Origin: Monarcha castaneiventris obscurior
Taxonomy: Eukaryota; Chordata; Aves; Passeriformes; Monarchidae
Assembly: GCA_026261815.1 (NCBI GenBank)
Contig: JAMPIT010000417.1
Coordinates: forward strand, 3,629,501 to 3,693,500
DNA length: 64,000 bases
Reading direction: 5' to 3'
This document shows, piece by piece, positions 14,885-26,030 of the stretch (positions are counted from its first letter, which is position 1; the number at the start of each line of letters is the position of its first letter). The position numbers and the translations under genes were made by a program. The notes under the pieces were generated by a model. The model searched no databases. It saw only the letters and a list, made by a program, of their open reading frames with translations, and was not told the DNA's origin.

Positions 14885-15395
14885 TGTGGGAAGCTGACCC
14901 TGGCTGGATGCCAGGTGCCCAGCAAGCCGCTCTATCACTGCCCTCCTCAGCAGGACAGGGCAGGGCAGAAAATAAGACAGAAAAAAACCTCTCTTGGGTC
15001 AAGATAAAGGCAATTTAATACAACAAAAGCAAAGGCCTGGGCGAAACCAAAGGAAAACAAAAGATTTATTCTCTACTTCCCATCAGCTGGTGATATCCAG
15101 CCTCCCCCTCCTTTTTCTCAGCTTTTATTGCTGAACAGCCTTGTCTGGTATGATATATTCCTTTGCAGCTTGAGTCAGCTGTCCTGGGTATGTCCCCTCC
15201 CAAGATCCTGCCCACCCTCTCCCCACTGGCAAGGGGGGAATGTTGGAGAGGCAGCCTTGGTGCTGAGCGAGCACTGCTGTGCAGTAGCCAAAACACCAGG
15301 GTGTTTGACAGGTTAACACCTTTCTAGCTACCAATACAAAGCATCATGAAGGCTGTTATGGGAAAGACAACTCCATCTCCAGCAGACCCAGCACA
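14885..15395 (-). mobile_element. Solo LTR of an ERVL-type endogenous retrovirus
   Basis: Read on the minus strand it opens TGTGCTGGGTCTGCTGGAGA and continues through stretches I recognise from a common family of bird, especially songbird, ERVL-type LTRs: TTTGTATTGGTAGCTAGAAA, a GTGTTTTGGCTACTGCACAGC stretch, AACATTCCCCCC and a TTAAATTGCC region. It is more GC-rich than its surroundings. No internal retroviral frame adjoins it, so it is most likely a solo LTR left by recombination. The inner end is uncertain by tens of bases and no target-site duplication was found. Several 60-77-codon open frames in it are non-coding. Confidence 0.78.
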
Positions 15396-16540
15396 ACTAC
15401 CAGGATAAAATATAATAAGCAGAAAATACTGAATTATTTATAATGGCTTCAGAAATTATTCACTATCTCCTAACGTAAAGTTTGTTTACAAATAATTCTG
15501 TTTTCCAACACTGCAAGTTGCAGTAAGAAAGAATAGACTGCCTGTACAACATGCCTAGCACTTTTTGTGATATCACCCCTTACCCTTTCTAGAAGAAAAA
15601 TAAGATGAATCTTCTTGTTTTATCTGCAATTATATTTGCACTCAAATCAGTTATTTTCTCTTTATCCTAGATCCCCTTTTCACTGTAAGATGCTGTTAAA
15701 ATAGCTGTGCCAATTATATTTAATTGATAAGACAGAGTTTCATCCTGTATACATGTAACACTCCATGAAATGGACAGTTATTCAAATGTATCCTTTTCCA
15801 CATTTTAAGCAATAAGGTCCATAACATCCTGCCCTATACATAAACCCAATGCAAATTTTAGCAGGGATGTACCAGCACAGGTGAGTTAACACAGCTTTGC
15901 CTCAGGACTAAATTATTCCGACATGCAAGTCAGTTTTCCCTCCATGAGTTAGGGAGAAGACATAATAAAATGCTTTAAAAATTCTTATCAGCACAGTTGC
16001 ACAGGTCTATGCAGACAGATCAACAGGCTAGGCATTACTTAGAATTAGAATTCTCCATGGTAGGGAAGGTTTGCAAATTTTCCCATCATTGCTAACACCA
16101 GTCACTGGCTGTCAGCAACATTTTCAGCCCTGTGCCAAATATTTCTTCGAAGCAGCATTATGTAATACAATACTTTAAAAAGTGTCAGCAGTTATTGGAT
16201 TATATATACTCAGAGTTCCATCATTCCAAACAAAACCTCATCTGAAAAAGATTGTAAAATACCCCCCTAGAAGAAAAGCTTCAGTACAGACATTAATGGA
16301 GTATTTTTTCTGGTAAGATTTCAAAACAACATTAATGACTCCAAGACGCTATTTAAAGCAACAGCTCCAGGACACTGGGCCTAATGCATCTCTAACAGTA
16401 AACAACATAGATTCTGTTCATGGTTATTCAAATATCTACAAATGATTTCAACACAGTGGGTTACTTAGCAATGTCTTATCCACAGTTTCCCTATGGACAA
16501 TTAAGTCAAAATTAAACAATAGTTGGTTCTTTTTCCTTAC

Positions 16541-16613
16541 TTGTAGCATGATCTTTCATCTCCCCCAGTCCAGTATTAATTCCAGCATCTATCGAACTCA
16601 TGATTTTATCAAT
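16541..16613 (-). CDS. Exon 4 of the chain
   Basis: Coding exon of 73 nt on the minus strand. The acceptor is TCTCTTTTGTAG above 16613 and the donor is ACAA|GTAAGG at 16540-16535. It starts in phase 0, matching the end of the 581-nt exon, encodes 24 codons (IDKIMSSIDAG to KDHAT) and leaves one A, so the next exon must start in phase 1. Joined to the preceding SEWEE it gives an acidic segment with helical character, WEEIDKIMSSIDAGI, which could be a short protein-binding helix; that is inference from composition. No stop codon or polyadenylation signal is tied to it, so the gene continues toward or beyond the left edge of the window. Confidence 0.72.
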
Positions 16614-18514
16614 CTACAAAAGAGACAACAGTGAAACAATTGGTGGATCACATCTTCATTATTGTAGTTTAATTGTTCATGCACAGATTTACAGCATTAT
16701 TACTCTCATTAGGAAAACAACAATCAAAATTGTAAAAATACATAAATCAAAGGTAGACAATTAATTTCTCCACTTTGATTTTTATTTTGCAATATTTGTA
16801 TGCTAGCAGAAACTAAAACTTGGGACTAGTACTTCTTTTTCCATGGTAGAGTTCCTTTCATACTGACAACTCTGGCCATCTAAGTATAACCACGAGTGGT
16901 TTATTTAAACAGTAATATTAATGAATAAAAAATACTAACTTGCATGTTCTAAAGTATTTCGAATACACGCAATTAAATCAATTGTTCAACTAATATTTCC
17001 AGAGAATTTCCTAGCCCACTTTTTTTTCCCCCATCTGCCCCAAGGGCACTGAATAGGTATGAAACACAGCTGTGCCCCTACATACCACAGAACAACATTC
17101 CCTGTGAAACAGCATTGCACTGATCCCAAAACTTACTCGCATGTTTCTAAGGCACATTGAACTTATTAGGTCAAAGCCATTATATCTATTCTATTTTCTG
17201 TAAGAACGGAACAAAACAAAAAGTGAATCAAAAGGTTGCTGTGGACATGTAAGAAGGTAAAGAAAGAGAAACACACTTTACTAAGCTTAATATTAGGCCT
17301 AGTAGGAAAAGGATGTATTAGTCACTGGCGACAGGAGAAAGTCTAGGAATTATGACAGAATCTGCAGACTGACAATTCATACTTTATATATATATATATA
17401 CATAAACTGCACTTCTTTTAAGAACAACCAACCTTGATGACCATGTAGAAAGGCAAACCTGGACCTGACTATGATCAGGAGTTTATAATAACATATCCAA
17501 GTTGTAGAAAACAAAACCTGATATCCTTAGTACATTTCCACTGAAAGAATATCTCCTTTATAATGAAAAGTGCCTTGAAATGTCCTATCAAATCAAACAT
17601 TTAGGCTAGCTTGAAATACTTTCCTGGAAAAATAACCAACCACATAATCAAACTCTGGGTTTCTGAACACAACAGCACCCTGGAGATAGATCCATTTCCC
17701 CATTGTAGTAGTTTTAAAGAGAAATTGCTCACTTCTCTGTAGGAACAGTAAAGATCTAAACATTTCAGACTCTTAATTTACCTCAATGAGATGGGAATTT
17801 CTGTGGCTATGAAGAACCATTTACATTCTTGAAATTCAGCACAGGAAAAACAAATTAAACATAAGGTGTCTAAAAGTTAATTTAAATTGAATTCTAAACC
17901 TAAAATAAAATGTCTCATATGAGCAAGCATGTGCACTACAAATTCAGTGTGGAAATTTCTGTTAGTAGTCCTGAATTCATTGTAGCTATAAGAGTATTCC
18001 CACTTCACACAGCAGTTAGGTATGTGCCAAGCATTCGGTACACAGGCTACACACCAGTTAGAGGATATAATACATAACGAGGGTTTGTTTGTAGAATGCA
18101 CAATCAACTCTCTATTGCTGCCATTTTCTCCTGGTTCTTGCTGATGGGCACGGCCATGGTGGAAATAATTAGCAAATATATAAACAGTAGGCACAGTTAC
18201 TAAGGATTTTACCAATTTTATTAGTGTCAGTAGTGAGGGCTTTAGTAGGCAATAATTTCAGTGCCACAAAAAATTGCAGAATTACTTCTGGTTAACTTCA
18301 TTCACTAGGGAAACAATAGACTTTACTGAGTGGGCAGCATTTGAACAGAAATGCTTTCTATTTTGTGCCAGCTGTTGAACTATCATGCAGCACACTGTGA
18401 CATTCTCTCTGAGGCTTTGCAGTGTGGAAGATTCACTTTTTATTTAGTCTCTGAAACTGAAAACAATAACAGCATCTTCACAAGAACACAGTACTTAAAA
18501 AATGAAAAACTTAC
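16614..18514 (-). other. Intron between exons 3 and 4 (1.9 kb)
   Basis: Bounded by a consensus GTAAGT donor and a pyrimidine-rich acceptor ending TTTTGTAG. It is AT-rich and contains a short (TA)n run at about 17384-17402. A minus-strand open frame of 112 codons at 17877-18215 lies inside it but has no convincing acceptor and donor pair, so it is not called as an exon. Confidence 0.7.
17384..17402. repeat. (TA)n microsatellite
   Basis: About nine TA units within the intron between exons 3 and 4. Confidence 0.9.
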
Positions 18515-19095
18515 TTCTTCCCATTCTGATGTGAAGGAAGGTGTTCTCTCCGAATTCCCTTTGGAGCACTGTGGCTTTGGTGTGGGTTCACTCCAATTGC
18601 TTCTTGCTTTTTTATCATTTGGTGGATGGGTGATAAGATTAGAATCAGATTTCGAAACATTTTTGCACAAATGCATTTCCAGCAAAGTCTTTGGTAAAGA
18701 TCGTATTCTGCCCAGCGTGCACGCTCGCTCCACAAACCCCCCAGTGGTAATAACCCATTGCTCACTTATCCTTGGCGCACCAACCAGGGTATGATTTTCT
18801 GCTGGTTTATTTTTAGTATGAAATATGGTTCTGTTTACAATTGGTGGCTTTTTTTTCTTAACAGGAGGATCAGAGCTGCTTTCTTTCCGTAGCTGTATCT
18901 GTTGCGCTGCGCTCTTGCTCAAAATGCTTTTCTCTAGTGGCCCACTGCATGGGTTTACTTTGCTGTACAGCTGGAGTGGGTTTTCAGGTGGGTCACATGC
19001 AGGTGATGATCCATGAAGTAAACCTGCAAACTGCTCAGCGGGGTGTCCTTCAGGAAGCTCGCTTTCAGTGGATGTTTCACCCTGGCAAAGTTGCT
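18515..19095 (-). CDS. Exon 3 of the chain, main coding exon of the unrecognised gene
   Basis: Coding exon of 581 nt on the minus strand, the strongest coding signal in the window. The acceptor is CTCTCATTTCAG above 19095 and the donor is GAA|GTAAGT, a consensus site, at 18514-18509. Two nucleotides (AG) complete a Glu codon started by the previous exon; 193 open codons follow, running from QLCQGETSTE to FTSEWEE, leaving in phase 0. An open run this long is unlikely by chance in such AT-rich DNA. The peptide is hydrophilic and probably largely disordered: Ser/Pro-rich early, a basic VKKKKPP patch around exon residue 80 that could be a nuclear localisation signal, then a more ordered-looking part with Trp (EQWVITTGGFVERACTLGRI, residues 111-130), a KNVSKSD stretch and a Ser/Thr-Pro-rich end. 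No catalytic motif or known domain is recognised. A nuclear, cell-cycle or centrosome-type scaffold would fit the composition, but that is only a guess. The antisense strand is also open for 147 codons and is treated as a shadow. Confidence 0.85.
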
Positions 19096-21677
19096 CTGAA
19101 ATGAGAGAGTACCTTGTAAATATAAAAGGGTGATAAAATACTTCAAACAACAAAATCTTTCCTCAGAATTACTTTATGCTGCTTGGTTATTTCTTATGTA
19201 AAGAAACAAAAGACAGTTATGCCAAGAAATGAATTATTATTCTCTCAAAAAAACAACTTAAATTTGACTATTTTATCCTGACTTGTTGAAGAACAGCCAA
19301 CAATGCTCAGCGCTGTAAAAAAACAAATTTATAAGATAAAATAAGCCATTGCTATTCCATCAACTTGAAGGTGTCTCTTTTAATTTGTTATTGAGTTGAA
19401 ATGTGCACAAATTACACAGTTTAGTATGATGAATTAGGTAGTTAGTTTGTAGGTGGTAAAATACATGAAGAACAAGTATTGTCAGGAGTATTCTTAGTAA
19501 TTTTTCTTTTTATAGTCATTATAATAATAGTGAACTTACACTATGATGCCTTTTTACTGACAGTCTCTAAGGAATAGATCTGAGTGTTGTTTTTATTTCT
19601 GGGAACTTTTGAGAATAGTAATAATAACCATCAGGAAAAAATAATACAAAATCAAGTCTTTTCAAACAAGCTTTATATGTAATTTAGCACATACATACAC
19701 AAAAAGCAACTGCAGAAACATGTACTTTTTGGCACAGTTCAGAGGGATTATTAAAATTTTATAGGTCTTTTACATTTGTTGCTGTAAAGACTAGGAGGGG
19801 GAAAAAAAAGGCCTGTGCTGCCTCACTTACAGTGCTGGTATGGTTAACATCACTCTATCAACGTGGCATTAAGTTAGCATGTTCTAGTCAGAATTACTGT
19901 CCCTACTAATGGTCACATCTGTATAACTACTTCATTAAAGATAAATATTCACCTCATTCTTGCTAGAAGTTGTATGTTCTAGATAGACTAACTGTAGGAC
20001 TGTGTGCACAGCAGTAGCTGCCACAAGGAATCAAGCACGGCATCATGTCATAATTTGCAAAGATATTGAGCCGTTTTCTCCAATTAACTAAAATATCCGC
20101 TGTCAAAAAAACTCCAATCAAATCTCAAAATATCCCTTCTAAAAGAAAGCAGTGCTTGACTTTATGAATGACAGAAGAATGATTTTGGTGTGTACTTCAA
20201 AACATCAACTCTTTTACTAGTCAGCAGCTTAAAATATAAAATTAAATGTTTTTCTTATTTGTTTAAATATCAAAGATATTTGATATATGATATATATATG
20301 ACTAAGTTCCAAGAACCTCAGTAAATATACTTTCCTTCTTTGAGAAAAAAGTGACTAGAATATACACTTCAGACATTTTGCAACCAAGAAGACATGAGGT
20401 GTTATGGAGAAAGGTTAAATGTAGGACATGACAGAGCTTAAGGGATCAATAAACCCAGAAAAAATTGGTTTAGGGGAAAAATTCAGGGGAAAAGGAGGAC
20501 ATGGGGCATTCTCTCTTTGATTTCTGAAAGTTGCTGATTTATACATATGTCTGCAATTTTGAAGGTGAATTCAAAATGAGGAATAAATTATGCAAATAAT
20601 TATTGGCTTTGGTGCTTTTCCTTTACATGAAAAACTCAGCAGCTGACATTCTGCTCCAGATTAAGACATCTCATTTTCCTACATGGGCAAGAAGCATGTT
20701 ATCTCCCACCATAGCCAGAGATTAGATTAATAAAAATCAGTGGAACCTATCACTCCCTGTACTCTGTTAACTGGGCTGACTACACTGTCAGTGACTTACA
20801 GGAGACAGCATTCAGTTTGTGTTCAAACACCTGCATTTATATATCTCAGTCATGAACTGAATCCTATTCTGATGTTCCAGACAGGTATCTTACAGCTGTG
20901 TATTGAACTCATTGAGAAGATAAATATTTTTGTCAGGACAAAGTAAACCAGGAGGAATAAATCAGGAAAAAGAAAAGCTTGCAGACACCTGGTTTGCAAG
21001 ATTTTCACTACTATTTTTGCTACATCTGTGTTACTAAATAGTACCGGCCAACAGCTATTAGGATCTAAACGAATTGCTAGGCTCATGGTCTTTAAGTTAA
21101 ACTCTCCTCCTTCTCAAGACAGAGCAAGCCTACCCAAATAATTACTGGGAATAGTCTCTGGTCTCAGCTAAACCTTGCACTGTGCCTGGGTACTGTCTAG
21201 GTGGGTCTATTCAGTATTGGCCAAAGCCTGGGAAAACCCAAACAGTTTGACAGTACAGACTGCCAAGCACCAATGGCATCTCATGCCCTGATTTTGTTCA
21301 ATTTACTACTGTAAACAAAGGAAGTTCTTACTGAGAACTTCCTCTGTGGTCAGTAAATATACGTAGTGACCACTAGAAAGTGTGTGTGTGTCTCTTACTT
21401 TCCAGGAGTGTTGCAGTGACAACATATCAAAACATTAATTATGGATTTTTTTGTTAGTCAAAGTGGCAGCAGTTTACCATGTATTCAAAGATTCCAAATA
21501 TATTACAAGAGCTTTTTTCAGCTTGATCTTTCACAGCAGTTACTGTGCTGTGTACACATAAGTATATATATATATTCTACTTTTTAGAAGATCACTACTA
21601 GATTTCAAAAATACGCTGTTTCACTTAATGTTCAGAATGAAGGTTGCTTAATGAAGAAGATGCTCCTCAACATTTTC

Positions 21678-21835
21678 ATAGTATCATAGAATCATAGAAC
21701 TGTTTCGTTTGGAAAAGGCCTCTAAGATCACCAAGTCCAGCTGTTAAACCAGCCCTGCCAAGTCCACCAACAATCCACATCCCTAAGTGTCACATCTTCA
21801 TATCTTTTAAGTATCTCCAGGGATTTATATCCTCT
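21678..21835 (-). mobile_element. CR1 LINE, 3' end fragment
   Basis: Begins at the left with the reverse-complemented CR1 tail (CATAGAATCATAGAA), followed by the reverse complement of the usual CR1 3' UTR (GGAAAAGGCCTCTAAGATCA, CCAGCCCTGCCAAGTCCACC, CATCCCTAAGTG). It is 5'-truncated after about 150 bp, as is usual for CR1. Non-coding and diagnostic of an amniote, most often bird, genome. Confidence 0.9.
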
Positions 21836-22469
21836 TTGTTCAAAAAGAGCAGTCCTATTTACTGCACAGCATTTAAATTCTTCTTTGAATATCAAGTTAT
21901 TCAAAAGCTTCTCAAATTCTTATGACATCCATTATCTAATGGGTTCACAAATATGGAATCATGTATCTTTTTAAGGTGAGACTGTAATGTGATACTGTAC
22001 TAATTTGATGAATGGGAGATGAGGCACAAGGATATAATGCTGAAAATGTACAAATGTTTGGGCATCTGATTCGAAATTCCTCAAGACTTTCTTTGTTCAG
22101 AGAGTATTGAACATTTTTTTAACACTGAACATTTTCAAAGCATGGCTACTATCCACTTCAGTACATCAAACAAATCAGACCCCTAATGTGTCAAATTCAT
22201 CACTCAAAAACCAAGGAACACTGTTAATGGCTACTTGGATAAACTTAGGTCTGTCTTGACCAGAATAACAAAAGCCCTGGCAGAGACAGTGTATTCTCTG
22301 TTGCTTTCAGCTGCCTCACTTGTCACTTCTTCTCTTTGATTCCCTTTGCTAGCAATGCAAACCACATCTATACCAGGCAACAAAAAAGACTGGGGCTGTC
22401 AGGAGAAAAAATCCATATGGTCATGATGAGGGTTAAGAAGCAAGCAGCATTGCATGCTGACTGCAGCCC

Positions 22470-22650
22470 TAAAACAGGTTACCCAGAGCGGTGCCATCTG
22501 CACCCTTGGAGGGTTTCAAGGCCTGGCTAGGAAAAGACATGTCTGATTTCATGATGACAGTCCTGCTCCAAACAGGAGGATGGACTAGAAATCCTCCAGA
22601 CATCCCTTCAAACCGACACTTTAATGAGCCAATTATAATTCTGAATCTTC
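22470..22650 (+). mobile_element. CR1 LINE, 3' end fragment
   Basis: Diverged CR1 3' UTR in sense orientation: GGTTACCCAGAGCGGTG, CCTTGGAGGGTTTCAAGGCC, a CTGCTCCAAACAGGAGGATGG stretch and CATCCCTTCAAACCGACA match the order of conserved CR1 blocks. The tail has decayed. The two 64-66-codon open frames overlapping it are translations of this non-coding repeat. Confidence 0.8.
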
Positions 22651-25600
22651 TGACTTTTGAACTGATAACTGTTGAGGCTAATGCTCTTTGAATACAGACT
22701 TGTATTATTATTTTAGTTTCCTAATGGAGCTAATGTTTAATACATTTATGTTCAGCAAATAAGGAGAGTACAGAGATGGACTAAAGCACTGCTCTAAACA
22801 GTATAGTAGCCAACCACTCACTGTCATGTTCTAAAGAAATCATAGACAGAAAGAAAATAAACCATGCAACAGATAATCATAAAATAATTTGCCAGCATAT
22901 GCTTTTCTTTCTTGTTGACCTAAGACATGAAACATGAGATGTTAAATAACCTCTTCAAATTGCACCAATAGCTAAAAATGCAGCTTCATTGTTCATGGGA
23001 ATATCCATGATCTCCATCTCAAGAACTTGAAGTATGAAAACCTGTACACAGGATAATGTAACAGTACTACTATATCCTTGTAAAAATAGGCAACTTTCTA
23101 TATAAAAAAAACCTTAAATCTTAGCTTATAATAATTACCCATCTCTGAGATGGTTTTTTATTGATGCATATTTCTGTCATAAATTTCAGGAAAAGTGATA
23201 CTGAAATCAGTATTTCTCCTGAGGTTTAGTAGTAATGCACAAAATGTGATATTTTATATATTATTTTCTGGTTTTAAACATATAAAAATAATTATTGCTT
23301 TGAATATTGCTGTGTATTGAAAAAACCCATGCTATTGAACCTTTTATTAATTCTTGCTTCTTAATATTTCAACCAACTTAACTGGCAATAAGTGATATAA
23401 ACAATTACATCACATAGGTCTATAGTCAGTGAACAGTCATTTAATAATGCCAGGTTTTTTTTCCTCAGAGGCATTTGAGTAAGCTTTCAGAGAAGGGACT
23501 TTAGGAAAGAGGATGGGAATACAAGGGAGACCAAACAGGAGAAGTTCAAGCTCTTGGACTGAATCCCAGTGGAGAGAAGCATTCAGCTTATAAATATTTT
23601 TTTTTTCTTTTTTGCAAGTACATTTATTTTTGTAGTTTAAAAAAAAAAAGCCAACAGAAAGAGATCTTGCTTCCTTACCAGATACTGCTTTTCTTACCAC
23701 TTTATCTTTTTACTCGTAAATAGTATCATAAATACCAAAACATAAACAGATGCCATTTCTACAGAACTTTAGTGTTATTATAAGTGCACGTACAGCTTAT
23801 CCATCTGAGCGGATTACTTCTGAAAATCACTGTGATACTGCCATATCTGTGCTACAAGGAAAACATTTACATTTGGAACTACAAATAAATTCAGTTGTGC
23901 CATAATCTCAAAGCCACAGATACATATTGCTATTATCACCATTTTATGTACAACCAAACTGGTATTTAGGCAGCAGATTGCAATTCAATCAGCTATTTAT
24001 TTTCACATTGATGCACCCCAGCACAGTTGCTTGTGGTACATATATAGAACTCTACGGGATACCATTTCTCACTTTCAGTATTCGAGAGTTGTAATTTACA
24101 GATGCTTCATCAAACTCAGATATTTTTTCCTAATTCTGACTCCAAGACTGCAGAGCACATTAAGCAAATCAGAAGCATACTGAATATTGTGAATTTTGCA
24201 TTCATGTAAAATTAGAAGTTGTCTTATTCACATTTGTATCTCAAGAGATTCCATGTTCCAAACTAAAGTACATTCAGGAGAATAACAGTTGTTAATAACA
24301 CTAATGAAAAGAGCTGTAATAGATAAATTATAATGACAGAGTTAGATCTTTAACAGGCATTGCTGTTGCCATGGCACAAATTTCTAATGTAAAATAAAGT
24401 TCCACTAGAAAATTGTTCTATAGCTATGGTAACTGTATTGTGACACAATTAATCTATTCAAATTCTGTTTTCATTTGATCCAAAAGATGTTTTTAGCATC
24501 AGACTTTGCACGTGTGTATTATCTGCCCAAAAATGTATTCTCAACTCCCTTTTCCCTACATTCAGTTGATTGCTAAAACCAACAGACAGAACTGAGTAAT
24601 ATTTGGAAACTACCCTCTTATAGAAGGACGGGTAAGCATATTTGCATAGTTAAGATTGCTTTGCAGACATTAGAATACCCTCAGTAGTGAGGATATCAGT
24701 TGTATTGCCAAAGTGATGTGAAAGGGTATGATCAGCTAGAAAAGATGTAAGACAGAAAATTCCTAGTATTTAAAAACAGAAGTAGCAATATTCAGGAAGG
24801 CATTATTTCAAACAGCAAATAATATCATGCTCTGACCCAGCCACAGCTCTTTGATGGCAGCACATGGGCTGCAGATATCTTAGATGAGGCAGGGCAATGT
24901 TTGCTCACTCAAGTGCGTGCTATAGCAAGGTACTATGGACCTGGGAGACAGAACAACAAGATTACTAAGCAAGTAATGAAGCCTGTGGGCTTCTACTGTC
25001 ACCAGCAACAACACAAGAGGAGCTACAGTGTCCAGCCAGATTGCAGTTTCTTCTTCTGCTTATTGCTAAATCTGGAGAAACCACCAGAAGGTGGCTGGCA
25101 AGGCTGGTGTTGATGGTCTCCAGGCTCTGCGCCCAGGTTCCAACACTGCCAGCTTCTCAAAGCTCATTCCCTTAGAAATCACAGTGAGTGTCTCTGTGGG
25201 TTGGGAGTTTGCTCTTACAAGCTTCAAAACTGCTAATTCACCCCTTAGCGTGGCAGTCTGCACTTGACTCTGTACTGAGGGGTTTTACTGCCTCACTAGC
25301 TCTACCTTCATAGTTTCACAATGACCCATAGGAACTGAAAAGATATCTCCATGTGGAGTTTTCTGAACATTGCTTGCCAGCATCTAACAAAAAAGAAAAG
25401 CTTTGGGTGAGGAAGGATATTAGGCAATAATTACTGCTAATTCCAGCCACATTATAATGCCTAAATATAGTCCTTGCCAAAATTTTCAGCAATAGCAGTG
25501 TAATCTGGTACAAACAGAGTTAATTTTAGCTCTTATTCAGCTGTTTTCACTCTTCTGTACATCTTCAGAAGTTTTTTTTTGATACATGTAAATTCTATAT

Positions 25601-25999
25601 TTGAGGAGGATGTAAATGTAACTTTCACAATCACATAAAGGGTTAACCTTTTACTGCAAAATTCAACACAGACAAAAATAAAGAGCTGCAGCTGCCACCT
25701 CCATAATGCCGTTTCCATGAGGATTTCTTTCTATGTGACTATATAAGGCATGGTTCCTAGACATCTTAAAGACAGACAGGCTCTCATGAACCATCACATT
25801 TTACAGCAGAAAATTCTGTCTTATGCCTGCACATCAAAATAAGGATTCTTCAGAAAAATAACATGCCAACATTTTTATGGACTAAACATATCAGACAGAT
25901 AAAATAATGGTCAACATCCCTTAGGTGAAATAGTGGACAAATTCAAGACTCACATTCAAGTTAAAATTCTACTGGAATTTTTCAGCTCTGCCATGCAGC

Positions 26000-26006
<7 letters not shown>

Positions 26007-26030
<24 letters not shown>
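26007..26030. repeat. Poly-A run
   Basis: An uninterrupted run of about 24 A residues. No retrocopy could be recognised just upstream, so it is recorded only as a homopolymer. Confidence 0.95.

Larger units (their letters stand above)
1..16540. other. Left flank, no exon found
   Basis: Downstream intron or 3' flank of the minus-strand gene. Apart from the two LTR-like blocks, the old CR1 piece and small tandem repeats, it is AT-rich with no open frame that has both splice sites and protein-like composition. The longest frames (134 codons at 2069-2473 minus, 128 codons at 8654-9040 plus) look random. A further exon entering in phase 1 is expected somewhere to the left but was not found. Confidence 0.5.

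Noticed and set aside
14785..15334. Cluster of 62-77-codon open frames on both strands
   Set aside because: Most lie in the LTR block, and GC-rich LTR sequence gives spurious frames; no retroviral gene motif is present.
17877..18215. 112-codon minus-strand open frame inside the intron between exons 3 and 4
   Set aside because: Correct strand but no convincing acceptor and donor pair, and exons 3 and 4 already join in phase without it.
18351..18794. 147-codon plus-strand open frame
   Set aside because: Antisense shadow of the 581-nt coding exon.
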